This document shows, in pieces, positions 24,414 to 32,634 of a stretch of DNA of 56,167 nucleotides (position 1 is the first letter of the stretch; each line of letters begins with the position of its first letter). Made by a program: the position numbers and the translations under genes. The stretch spans positions 1 through 56,167 of the forward strand of contig CAJUMB010000018.1 in assembly GCA_910587105.1 (NCBI GenBank). Reading direction: 5' to 3'. The notes beneath the pieces were generated by a model that was given only the letters and a program-made list of their open reading frames with translations, did not search any database and had not been told where the DNA came from. The stretch is from an uncultured Lachnospiraceae bacterium. Its GTDB lineage: Bacteria > Bacillota > Clostridia > Lachnospirales > Lachnospiraceae.

Positions 24414-25397
24414 ATGCCGGCAACTGACATTGGAATCGATCTGGGTACGTCCAGTATACTGGTGTATGCTTCAGGAAAGGGGATTGTTCTGAAAGAACCT
24501 TCTGTGGTAGCATACGATAAAGATACAGAGAAAATCAAAGCCATCGGGGAAGAAGCGCGCCAGATGATCGGCCGCACCCCGGGGAATGTGGTGGCTATAA
24601 GGCCTCTGCGCCAGGGGGTAATCTCGGATTATGAGATTACAGAGAAGATGCTGAAATATTTTATTTCAAAAGCCATCGGACGGAGGGCTTTTCGGAAACC
24701 CCGCATCAGTATCTGCGTTCCCAGCGGTGTGACAGAGGTGGAAAAAAAGGCAGTGGAGGAGGCCACTTATCAGGCAGGTGCCCGGGAGGTCCACCTGATC
24801 GAGGAGCCCATTGCGGCGGCTATTGGCTCCGGAATTGATATTCTGCGCCCCTGCGGAAATATGGTGGTGGATATCGGAGGCGGCACTTCTGATATTGCCG
24901 TGATTTCTCTGGGCGGAACGGTGGTTTCCACATCGGTGAAAGTGGCCGGGGATAATTTTGATGAGGCAATTATGCGCCATGTGCGGAAAAACCATAATCT
25001 TTTCATCGGTGAGCGGACTGCTGAGGATATCAAAATTCAAATCGGCATGGCATGTGAGAGGCCGGAGCTGGTGACCCTGGAGATCAAGGGGCGCAATGTG
25101 ATCACCGGGCTTCCCAAGTCTGTGACCCTTACTTCGGAAGAAATCCGTGAGGCACTGTACGAGTGTACTTCGAAGATTGTGGACGCGGTGCACGGAGTTC
25201 TGGAAAAAACGCCTCCGGAGCTGGCGGCAGACGTGGTGGACCGGGGAATTGTTCTCACGGGAGGCGGTGCACTGCTGGGTGGGATTGAAAAACTCATTGA
25301 GCAGAAGACTGGGATTAACACCATGACTGCCCAGGAACCTATGCTGGCAGTGGCCGTGGGCACAGGAAAATACGCAGAAATTGCAGAAAAATTGTAG
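24414..25397 (+). CDS. MreB/Mbl actin-like cell-shape protein
   Basis: A 327-residue bacterial actin that guides lateral cell-wall synthesis. Nucleotide-binding motifs are present: DIGIDLGTSSILVY at the N-terminus, VVDIGGGTSDIAVIS near 156, and LTGGGALLGGI near 285. I chose ATG 24414 with AAGGGG (24401-24406) upstream; the longer frame from 24333 adds 27 non-family residues. mreC and mreD are not adjacent, so this is more likely an Mbl/MreBH-type paralogue than the mreBCD-operon MreB. It lies between uvrA and recD2 on the same strand. Confidence 0.92.
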   Translation: MPATDIGIDLGTSSILVYASGKGIVLKEPSVVAYDKDTEKIKAIGEEARQMIGRTPGNVVAIRPLRQGVISDYEITEKMLKYFISKAIGRRAFRKPRISICVPSGVTEVEKKAVEEATYQAGAREVHLIEEPIAAAIGSGIDILRPCGNMVVDIGGGTSDIAVISLGGTVVSTSVKVAGDNFDEAIMRHVRKNHNLFIGERTAEDIKIQIGMACERPELVTLEIKGRNVITGLPKSVTLTSEEIREALYECTSKIVDAVHGVLEKTPPELAADVVDRGIVLTGGGALLGGIEKLIEQKTGINTMTAQEPMLAVAVGTGKYAEIAEKL

Positions 25398-25457
25398 TGA
25401 TATCTGTGCAGGCAGACATGTGAGTTTCAGATACAAAAGACAAAGGGGGCGGCACTC

Positions 25458-27707
25458 ATGGCAGATACCATTTCTGGATTTGTAGATCATATTATCTATC
25501 GGAATGAGGAGAATGGATATACGGTTCTGGTTTTGGCCACAGACGGGGAAGAAATCACCTGTGTGGGTACTTTCCGGTATATGGTGCGGGGTGAGACGAT
25601 CGAAGCCCAGGGGCATTATACCCAGCATCCAGTTTACGGAAAGCAGTTCCAGATCGAATCTTTTCAGATGAAAGCTCCGGAAGATACGAAGGCCATGGAG
25701 CGGTATCTGGGAAGCGGCGCTATCAAGGGCGTGGGCGCTTCCCTTGCTTCCAGGATTGTGAAATGTTTTGGAGAAGACACCATCCGTGTGCTGGAGGAAG
25801 AGCCGGAGAGATTGTCGGAGGTGAAGGGAATCAGTGAACGGATGGCCCGGGAGATCGCCCTCCAGATGGAAGAAAAGACCGATATGAGAAAGGCTGTGAT
25901 CTTCCTGCAGAAATATGGAATTTCCTTGAATCTGGGTGCAAAGATTTACAAACAATATGGCCAGGAACTGTACCAGATGCTCCGGGAGAATCCATATCAA
26001 ATGGCGGAGGATATTCCGGGGGTGGGATTTCGGATCGCAGACGAGATTGCCGGGAGAATCGGCATCCGCCCGGATTCTGGTTACCGCATCAAAAGCGGAC
26101 TTCTCTATATCCTGCTTCAGGCATCCGGACAGGGCCATGTCTATCTGCCCAGACAGGAACTGATCCGGCAGGCTGCCATGCTTTTGCAGGCAGAGGAGGA
26201 GATCCTGGAAAAATATCTAATGGATCTGGCTATTGAGCGCAAAGCAGTGATTAAAGACCTGGAGTCAGGGCCTGTTGTCTATGGAAACAGGCTCTATCAC
26301 CTGGAATTGGATACAGCCCGCCTGCTGTGGGAGCTGAATGTGCAGTTTCCCCATGACCCCATTCAGACAGAAGAACAAATCCGGCGGATGGAAAAGAAAG
26401 AACAAATCCAGCTGGATGAATGTCAGAGAGCGGCAGTGAGGGAGGCGGCCGGCCACGGCCTTTTTATTCTCACCGGCGGACCGGGAACGGGAAAGACCAC
26501 AACCATCAACGCGCTTCTTCACTATTTTGAAGGGGAGAATCTGGAGATTCGTCTGGCAGCGCCCACAGGACGCGCGGCGAACCGTATGACAGAGGCCTCC
26601 GGGTATGAGGCACAGACTATTCACCGTCTTTTGGAATTATCCAGTGCCCTGGAAGAACAGACGTCCGGCGTCCAGTTTGAAAGAAACGCCCAGAATCCTC
26701 TGGAAGCAGATGTGGTGATCATTGATGAGATGTCAATGGTTGATATCTATCTGATGCACGCACTGCTGTCTGCTGTCGGCCCAGGCACAAGACTGATTCT
26801 GGTGGGGGATGTGGACCAGCTTCCCAGTGTGGGGCCGGGGAATGTGCTGCGGGATATGATTGACGCCCGGGTATTTCCTGTGATTGAGCTGAAGCGGATA
26901 TTCCGGCAGGCCAGCCAGAGCGATATTATTGTCAATGCCCACAAGATTAACCGGGGCGAGCAGGTGGCGGTGAATAACAGGAGCCGGGATTTCTTTTTTC
27001 TGGAGCGCAGGGAGGCGGTTCTGGTCCTGCGGGTGGTGATCGCTCTCATCCAGGAGAAGCTGCCCCGGTATATCCAGGCAGATCCCATGGATATTCAGGT
27101 GCTCACACCTATGCGCAAAGGGGTCCTGGGGGTGGAACAGCTGAATCCGTTTCTTCAGAAATATATGAATCCGCCGTCGCCGTCCAAAAAAGAGAAAGAA
27201 TATGGACACACCTTATACCGTCAGGGAGATAAAGTGATGCAGATAAAAAACAACTACCAGCTTCCCTGGGAAGTCAGGGGGAAGTTTGGAATCACTGTAG
27301 ACAAAGGGGCGGGGGTTTTTAACGGAGATATCGGCACGGTCCGCGAGATCAATGAATTTGCAGGGCTGTTGACCGTGGAATACGATCAGGGCAGATATGT
27401 GGACTATTCTTTCAAACAATTGGATGAACTGGAACTGGCATATGCAGTGACCATACATAAATCACAGGGAAGTGAATATCCGGCAGTGGTGATTCCCTTG
27501 CTGGGCGGGCCACAGATGCTGATGAACCGGAATCTGCTCTATACTGCTGTGACCAGGGCCAGGAAATGTGTGGCCATTGTGGGAAGCGAGGGGACGTTTC
27601 AGCACATGATTGCCAATAAGCGGGAATTGGAGCGGTACAGCGCTCTGGATATCTGGATTCAGGAATTGGGAAGTACAAGAGGAGAGTTCGGGGAGAAAGG
27701 CTCTTAA
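25458..27707 (+). CDS. recD2: ATP-dependent RecD2-like DNA helicase
   Basis: A 749-residue superfamily 1B 5'-3' helicase that acts without RecBC in genome maintenance. The N-terminal domain (about 1-300) includes an OB-like start (ISGFVDHIIYRNEENGYTVL) and helix-hairpin-helix segments (KGVGASLASRI, PGVGFRIADEI). The motor follows: Walker A GGPGTGKTTT near residue 346, VIIDEMSMVD near 421, GDVDQLPSVGPG near 449, and the C-terminal helicase motif YAVTIHKSQGSEYP near 662. GGGGGCGG precedes the ATG. comF starts 2 bp after its stop. Confidence 0.96.
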   Translation: MADTISGFVDHIIYRNEENGYTVLVLATDGEEITCVGTFRYMVRGETIEAQGHYTQHPVYGKQFQIESFQMKAPEDTKAMERYLGSGAIKGVGASLASRIVKCFGEDTIRVLEEEPERLSEVKGISERMAREIALQMEEKTDMRKAVIFLQKYGISLNLGAKIYKQYGQELYQMLRENPYQMAEDIPGVGFRIADEIAGRIGIRPDSGYRIKSGLLYILLQASGQGHVYLPRQELIRQAAMLLQAEEEILEKYLMDLAIERKAVIKDLESGPVVYGNRLYHLELDTARLLWELNVQFPHDPIQTEEQIRRMEKKEQIQLDECQRAAVREAAGHGLFILTGGPGTGKTTTINALLHYFEGENLEIRLAAPTGRAANRMTEASGYEAQTIHRLLELSSALEEQTSGVQFERNAQNPLEADVVIIDEMSMVDIYLMHALLSAVGPGTRLILVGDVDQLPSVGPGNVLRDMIDARVFPVIELKRIFRQASQSDIIVNAHKINRGEQVAVNNRSRDFFFLERREAVLVLRVVIALIQEKLPRYIQADPMDIQVLTPMRKGVLGVEQLNPFLQKYMNPPSPSKKEKEYGHTLYRQGDKVMQIKNNYQLPWEVRGKFGITVDKGAGVFNGDIGTVREINEFAGLLTVEYDQGRYVDYSFKQLDELELAYAVTIHKSQGSEYPAVVIPLLGGPQMLMNRNLLYTAVTRARKCVAIVGSEGTFQHMIANKRELERYSALDIWIQELGSTRGEFGEKGS

Positions 27708-27709
27708 AT

Positions 27710-28432
27710 TTGAGAAAAAGAGATATTGTGGAATTTTGTCTTCAGGCAGTTTATCCCAGGCGGTGCCCGGTCTGTCATGATATTGTCCGTCCAAAAGGCG
27801 CTCTTGTCTGCCGGGGCTGTGAGGGAAAAATTATGCCTGTCCGGGAACCCCGGTGCAGAAAGTGCGGGAAACCTGTTGAGAAAGAGGAGCAGGAATACTG
27901 CAGCGACTGCCTGAGACACCGCCATTTTTTTGAGGAAGGCGCAGGGATTTTCCCATATAACAGACTGATGAGAGAATCTCTGATGAAATGTAAATATGGA
28001 GGACGCAGAGAGTATCTGGATTATTACGGGGAGATGATGATACGTTATGGAGGAAAGTATCTGGCACGTTTCAGACCGCAGGCCATTGCCCCCATCCCCC
28101 TTCATAAGACCCAGATGCGTCTGCGGGGATTTAACCAGAGCCTCTGTCTGGCTCAGGCATTGGGAGGACATTTCGGGATTCCCGTATATCCTCAGATGCT
28201 GGAAAAAGTCAGGAAGACCAGAACACAGAAAAGCCTGGACGAAAAACAGCGCAGAAACAATTTGAGAGGAGCATTTTCCATAGGAGAGCAGTTTCAGCCG
28301 TTGCATAGAATTCTGCTGGTGGATGACGTTTATACCACAGGAGGAACTGTGGATGAGGCGGCAAGATGTCTAAAACAGGCTGGAGCCGGGCAGATTTGTG
28401 TTCTGGTTCTCTGTATAGGAAAAGGTTTTTAA
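27710..28432 (+). CDS. comF: ComF family protein
   Basis: A 240-residue protein with N-terminal zinc-ribbon cysteine pairs (CPVC, CRGC, CRKC, CSDC between residues 18 and 67) and a C-terminal phosphoribosyltransferase fold with the PRPP loop ILLVDDVYTTGGTVDEA near residue 201. ComF is needed for efficient DNA transfer during competence in Bacillus; in other bacteria it is linked to DNA repair. The TTG start at 27710, 2 bp after the recD2 stop, is the only start that includes the cysteine pairs. The pairing with recD2 supports a DNA-processing role. The C-terminal part ends at a promoter for the next operon. Confidence 0.9.
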   Translation: MRKRDIVEFCLQAVYPRRCPVCHDIVRPKGALVCRGCEGKIMPVREPRCRKCGKPVEKEEQEYCSDCLRHRHFFEEGAGIFPYNRLMRESLMKCKYGGRREYLDYYGEMMIRYGGKYLARFRPQAIAPIPLHKTQMRLRGFNQSLCLAQALGGHFGIPVYPQMLEKVRKTRTQKSLDEKQRRNNLRGAFSIGEQFQPLHRILLVDDVYTTGGTVDEAARCLKQAGAGQICVLVLCIGKGF

Positions 28433-28450
28433 CAGGTTTTTGGCGGGCTT

Positions 28451-28479
28451 TTGACACTCTGATTAATCTATGGTACAAT
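28451..28479 (+). promoter_or_regulatory. Strong sigma-A-type promoter of the cdaA operon
   Basis: TTGACA (28451-28456), a 17-nt spacer and TACAAT (28474-28479). It lies about 40 nt before the first gene of the four-gene run that ends with cdaR. Confidence 0.8.
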
Positions 28480-28521
28480 GAAGAGAAACTATAGAATGTA
28501 ACTGCGAAAAAGGAGCCGCAT

Positions 28522-28956
28522 ATGTTAAATGAAGAAAAAGTCAGAGTCATGACAAAGCTGGCAATTTATGAGCAGGGAGAGGGGAAAAAATATCTTCCTG
28601 TCAGCAAATATTACCGCTCTGATTATATCGGACTGGCTATGATCAAAAATTTTTTTCTGGTATCCATTGCTTATGTGGTGCTGACTGCCCTCATTGCACT
28701 GTATTATCTTGATGAACTTCTGGAAACAATCCATAAAATGAATTTAATTAAGCTGGGAGCCCAGATTATTATTGGATATATTATTCTGCTGGCCGGGTAC
28801 TCTGTTCTCGTCTATGTGATACAGACTGTAAAATACAGCAGAGCAAAAAAAAGTATTAAAAACTACTATATGCAGCTGGGAAAACTGACGAAGATATATG
28901 CAAAGGAAGAAAAACGTTCCCAGAATCGGACTGTGCTCAGGAGGGATAAAGTATGA
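28522..28956 (+). CDS. Small membrane protein of unknown function, first gene of the cdaA operon
   Basis: A 144-residue protein I do not recognise. Two transmembrane helices are predicted by eye at about residues 43-63 and 78-101, with a polar N-terminus and a very basic C-terminal tail (many Lys/Arg from 103 on), so both ends should face the cytoplasm. It has a good ribosome binding site (AAGGAG) and overlaps the next gene by 4 bp (ATGA), suggesting coupled production. Its place directly behind the promoter of the cyclic di-AMP synthase operon hints at a role with that complex, but this is only context. Confidence 0.7.
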   Translation: MLNEEKVRVMTKLAIYEQGEGKKYLPVSKYYRSDYIGLAMIKNFFLVSIAYVVLTALIALYYLDELLETIHKMNLIKLGAQIIIGYIILLAGYSVLVYVIQTVKYSRAKKSIKNYYMQLGKLTKIYAKEEKRSQNRTVLRRDKV

Positions 28957-29999
28957 CAGCATTGCTGGAAATGAAGCAAAAGTTAAAAAACTTTTATGAA
29001 CAGTATGAAGGGTATCTTGCGTCGTTTTTTAAATTTTTGCTGGCTTTTGGGTATTTCTGGTGGATTAGGACGGCACTGGGGATGATGGAACGGCTTGCCA
29101 ATCCTTTTGTGGTGATCATAACGGCTCTTCTCTGTGCGATTCTGCCGGTTAACGCAATTATAGCGGTAGGGTTTGTGTTTATTCTGGGGCATTGTTACGC
29201 GGTGGGAATCGAGGTGGCCGGGCTGGCAGCGGCTATGATGCTGCTGATGATTATTTTTGGCATGAGGTTCAGCGGAAAGGCCAATCAGGTGTATCCTGTG
29301 GTGCCTCTGGGAATTGCATGCAGGCTTCCGGCTCTGACACCCATTGGATGCGGGCTTTTAAGCACACCGGCTGCGGCTGTACCAGTGGGCTGCAGTATCG
29401 TTTTTTATTATCTGATTACGTTTATCAAAGAACAGGAGATGATTTTAAAGAGCGAGGAAATGGAGATCCAGCGGGTGCTGAAGCTGTTGATGGACGGGCT
29501 GGTGAAGAACATGGATATGTGGATGGTTCTGGTGTCATCCGTGGGGGTTTTGCTGCTGGTATACCTGGTGCGCACCCGTTCTTTTGACTATGCATGGCGC
29601 GCGGCAATTCTTGTGGGAGCTGCTGTCTATCTGTTTTTGATGTTTACTGGCGGGATGTTCCTGGGGATGAACGTGGAAATGGTTGTCCTGGCAGTATCCA
29701 CAGTGGTGTCTGCTCTTTTGGGATTTGTGCTGGAATTTTTTGCCTTTGGAGGAGATTACACAAGGACAGAGCATCTGGAATATGAGGATGATGACTATTA
29801 TTACTATGTGAAAGCTGTTCCGAAGGTATCAATCAGTACCTCTATGCGCAACATTAAAAAAATTAACGGGGTATCCCAGAAGACAGCGGAGATACCGGAT
29901 CTGCCAAGAAGGGAGCAGGCAATGCCCAGCCAGCAGGTTTCCGGCGGGCCGCATGTGGATTTTGAAAAAAAGCTGGAGGAATCTTTAAAGGATTTGTGA
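28953..29999 (+). CDS. Polytopic membrane protein of unknown function upstream of cdaA
   Basis: A 348-residue protein with about seven hydrophobic helices between residues 20 and 275 and a soluble C-terminal tail of about 80 residues. The tail begins with an acidic-tyrosine patch (YEDDDYYYYVKAVPK, near 278-292), followed by Pro/Arg/Gln-rich sequence. The family has no established function that I can name. The acidic-tyrosine motif before the tail looks conserved in kind with Lachnospiraceae proteins in this position, but that is memory, not a search. It is coupled to the preceding gene and lies 25 bp ahead of cdaA. It could be a transporter or a partner that tunes CdaA. Confidence 0.7.
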   Translation: MTALLEMKQKLKNFYEQYEGYLASFFKFLLAFGYFWWIRTALGMMERLANPFVVIITALLCAILPVNAIIAVGFVFILGHCYAVGIEVAGLAAAMMLLMIIFGMRFSGKANQVYPVVPLGIACRLPALTPIGCGLLSTPAAAVPVGCSIVFYYLITFIKEQEMILKSEEMEIQRVLKLLMDGLVKNMDMWMVLVSSVGVLLLVYLVRTRSFDYAWRAAILVGAAVYLFLMFTGGMFLGMNVEMVVLAVSTVVSALLGFVLEFFAFGGDYTRTEHLEYEDDDYYYYVKAVPKVSISTSMRNIKKINGVSQKTAEIPDLPRREQAMPSQQVSGGPHVDFEKKLEESLKDL

Positions 30000-30024
30000 T
30001 TTTTTACAGGGTAAAGGAGCAGAA

Positions 30025-30912
30025 TTGAAGAATTGGGGAGAAATCTTTGAAAATTACATATCTAAAATAGCTGTACCGAGAATAGGGGTCATTGACATCA
30101 TTGAAATTCTGCTGATTTCTTTTTTTGTCTATGAATTTATGGTATGGATCAAAAATACCAGGGCGTATACTCTGCTGAAAGGGATTGTGTTTGTCCTGAT
30201 GTTTGTCCTGGCTGCCTATGTGTTTCGGATGAACACCATATTATGGATTGTGGAGAAGATGGCCACTGTGATGATTACGGCTGTATTCATTATATTTCAG
30301 CCGGAGCTGCGCAGGATTTTAGAGCAGCTGGGAGAAAAGAATCTTGTGTTTTCGATTTTTAACTTTGACAGCGGCCGGGATGTGGAGGAACGGTTTACCG
30401 ACCGGACAGTCAGTGAGATCGCCAGAGCCTGTTTTGATATGGGGGCAAAACTCACAGGGGCTTTAATCGTCATTGAACAGAATGTGGTGCTGACAGAATA
30501 TGAGAAGACAGGCATTGCCCTGGATTCGCTGGTGAGCAGCCAGCTTTTGATTAATATTTTTGAACATAATACACCTCTTCATGACGGAGCTGTGATTGTG
30601 CGGGGAAACCGGATCGTGGCGGCTACCTGTTACCTTCCGTTATCGGATAACCGGGAGCTGAGCAAACAGCTGGGAACCCGGCACCGGGCCGGTGTGGGAA
30701 TCAGCGAGGTCAGCGATTCCCTGACCATTATTGTGTCAGAGGAAACAGGGGGTGTATCCATGGCACAAGGGGGAACACTGCGCAGGCATGTGACGTTAGA
30801 GGAACTGACAGAGGCTATGCGGGGGGTACAGAATAAAACCTATGTAAATAACAGTAAGTTCAAGCTATGGAAAAGGGGTAGGAATCAAAATGAGAAAAAC
30901 TCAGGCAAATGA
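30025..30912 (+). CDS. cdaA: Diadenylate cyclase CdaA
   Basis: A 295-residue membrane-bound enzyme that makes cyclic di-AMP from two ATP, the second messenger controlling potassium and osmolyte transport and wall integrity in Firmicutes. Three transmembrane helices lie in the first 90 residues. The DisA_N catalytic domain follows, with the DGA motif (HDGAVIV, about 186) and the RHR motif (GTRHRAGVGISEVSD, about 217). TTG start at 30025 with AAAGGAG upstream. Its end overlaps cdaR by 23 bp. The usual third member, glmM, is not next to it here. Confidence 0.95.
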   Translation: MKNWGEIFENYISKIAVPRIGVIDIIEILLISFFVYEFMVWIKNTRAYTLLKGIVFVLMFVLAAYVFRMNTILWIVEKMATVMITAVFIIFQPELRRILEQLGEKNLVFSIFNFDSGRDVEERFTDRTVSEIARACFDMGAKLTGALIVIEQNVVLTEYEKTGIALDSLVSSQLLINIFEHNTPLHDGAVIVRGNRIVAATCYLPLSDNRELSKQLGTRHRAGVGISEVSDSLTIIVSEETGGVSMAQGGTLRRHVTLEELTEAMRGVQNKTYVNNSKFKLWKRGRNQNEKNSGK

Positions 30913-32215
30913 TATCCTCATTGATGTGATCGGAAAGACTTTGACCAACAATATCCTTTTAAAAGGGGTTTCCGTAGCTGTGGCAGTGGTGGTATGGCTG
31001 CTGGTGGTCAATGTGGACGATCCGATTATTACCAGCAATATTGCCGGAGTTGCTGTGCAGGTGCAGAATGAGGCATATATTGAAAGCGGCGGAAAGATGA
31101 GCCTGATTAAAGAGGGGGAGAATATTATTTCAGTGGAGGTGAAGGGAAAACGTTCCATTGTGGATAAGCTCACCCCGGAAGACCTGGTGGCCACTGCAGA
31201 TTTGAAGCAGATTGTAAATATGAATACGGACCCCATTATGGTGCCGATTGCAGTTACCTGCAGCAGGCTGAAGTCTGCAGATTTGATACCAAATCCCAGA
31301 AATCTCAGTGTGGATATTGACGATATTATGACGCAGGAATACATTGTCACTGTCACTTCTGGAGAGAGCCAGCCGGGAAAGGGATATGAAATCGGAACAC
31401 TCAGTGCCAATCCGGATAAAGTCAGTATCACAGGCCCCCAGTCCCTGGTGCGCAAGATCGATAAAGTGGTGGCTTCTGTGGATGCATCCAATCTTCAGGA
31501 GAATACCACAAAACAGGTGGGACTGGAGATCATTGACAAGAATCAGGAAAAGATCTCAGAAAGTCAGATGAATTATCTGAAGTATGACACCAGTGTTCCG
31601 AAGGTCTATGTGTCGGTAGGACTGTGGGCGATACAGAATGATGTCTCAATCAAAGGCGGGTATGTGGGGAAAGCGTTAGACGGATATAAAGTGGACAAGA
31701 TCACGTTTACACCGGAGAATATCAGTGTGGCCGGGAGCCAGGAGGCGCTGGAGGCGCTGACAGCAGAGGGCAAAGTCATACGGGTGCCGGATGAGACCAT
31801 TGATGTGACAGGGAAAAACTCGGACTTTGAGGTAAAAGTAAATATTGAGAAACTGCTGCCAGACAATGTAAAACTGACAAAGGATACCAGCGACACGGTA
31901 ATCGCGTCCGTCAGTATCCTGCCTCAGGATAGTAAAGAATACAGCGTATTGACCACAGACATTACGGGACAGAATGTGGCAGACGGCCTGCAGCTGGTCT
32001 ATGAGACTGAGAAAGTCCAAATCCGCATCCGGGAAAACGGTGCCCAGCTGGCCCAGCTCAAGGAGAGTGATATCAAAGTCAGCGTGGACTTGTCAGGCAG
32101 AACAGAAGGCACTTATCTGGTTCCGGTAAAAGTGTCTCTGCCGCCGGGATACGACCTGGTGGAACAGCAGAATACCACAGTGAAGCTGGTAAAACCCGTG
32201 AAAGGGGGACGATGA
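30890..32215 (+). CDS. cdaR: CdaA regulatory protein CdaR (YbbR domains)
   Basis: A 441-residue protein with a single N-terminal transmembrane helix (about 23-43) and an extracellular part made of about four YbbR domains. Each ends in a recognisable V.V.G....V..I segment, for example KVSITGPQSLVRKID. CdaR binds CdaA and modulates its activity. Overlap with cdaA indicates translational coupling. The C-terminus is short and basic after the last domain. The gene is followed closely by an HPr-like gene. Confidence 0.93.
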   Translation: MRKTQANDILIDVIGKTLTNNILLKGVSVAVAVVVWLLVVNVDDPIITSNIAGVAVQVQNEAYIESGGKMSLIKEGENIISVEVKGKRSIVDKLTPEDLVATADLKQIVNMNTDPIMVPIAVTCSRLKSADLIPNPRNLSVDIDDIMTQEYIVTVTSGESQPGKGYEIGTLSANPDKVSITGPQSLVRKIDKVVASVDASNLQENTTKQVGLEIIDKNQEKISESQMNYLKYDTSVPKVYVSVGLWAIQNDVSIKGGYVGKALDGYKVDKITFTPENISVAGSQEALEALTAEGKVIRVPDETIDVTGKNSDFEVKVNIEKLLPDNVKLTKDTSDTVIASVSILPQDSKEYSVLTTDITGQNVADGLQLVYETEKVQIRIRENGAQLAQLKESDIKVSVDLSGRTEGTYLVPVKVSLPPGYDLVEQQNTTVKLVKPVKGGR

Positions 32216-32244
32216 GCTGATTCACAGATGGGGGTGAAGTGAGA

Positions 32245-32508
32245 ATGATAAGAAAAAAGGTTTGTATTAAAAATCCGACAGGTCTGCATCTGCGTCCGGC
32301 GGGATTTCTCTGCAAAGAGGCTATGAAATATAATTGTTCAGTGGTATTTGAATTTCAAAATGGTACATATAATGCCAAAAGTGTACTGGGCATACTGGGA
32401 GCCTGTGTGAAATGCGGGGACGAGATTGAGTTAATCTGTGACGGAGAAGATGAGGCGGCTGCCATGGATGCCCTGGCCGGGGCTGTGGAGAGCGGTCTGG
32501 GGGAATAG
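32245..32508 (+). CDS. HPr family phosphocarrier protein
   Basis: An 87-residue HPr. With the ATG at 32245 the phosphorylatable histidine of TGLHLRPAG is exactly residue 15 and the regulatory serine of AKSVLGIL is exactly residue 46, the canonical HPr numbers. This is why I prefer it to the GTG at 32239. Both residues are present, so it could take part in PTS phosphotransfer and in HPr kinase/CcpA control; Crh would lack His15. There is no ptsI (enzyme I) next to it, and it sits directly after cdaR, 30 bp downstream, with GGGGGTGAAG as ribosome binding site. It may therefore be the general HPr or a second copy. Confidence 0.9.
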   Translation: MIRKKVCIKNPTGLHLRPAGFLCKEAMKYNCSVVFEFQNGTYNAKSVLGILGACVKCGDEIELICDGEDEAAAMDALAGAVESGLGE

Positions 32509-32516
32509 GGAATAAC

Positions 32517-32546
32517 TTGACAAAAGATGCGTTTCGGGTCTACAAT
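32517..32546 (+). promoter_or_regulatory. Sigma-A-type promoter of the L,D-transpeptidase gene
   Basis: TTGACA (32517-32522), an 18-nt spacer and TACAAT (32541-32546), about 90 nt upstream of the start codon. Confidence 0.7.
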
Positions 32547-32634
32547 AAGACATGTGAATGTAATTTGTGTTTTATCAGATGATCAGGATTCTTTCTTAAT
32601 GAACTGATCATATATAAGGAGGATAATAATTAAG

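Noticed and set aside
24666..26138. 490-codon minus-strand reading frame across mreB/mbl and recD2
   Set aside because: Both genes beneath it are clear on the plus strand. The antisense frame shows no known motif, start signal or sensible composition.
32509..32634. Cyclic di-AMP (ydaO-type) riboswitch ahead of the L,D-transpeptidase gene, suggested by the neighbouring cdaA operon
   Set aside because: The leader is only about 80 nt after the promoter, too short for that riboswitch, and holds no matching core.
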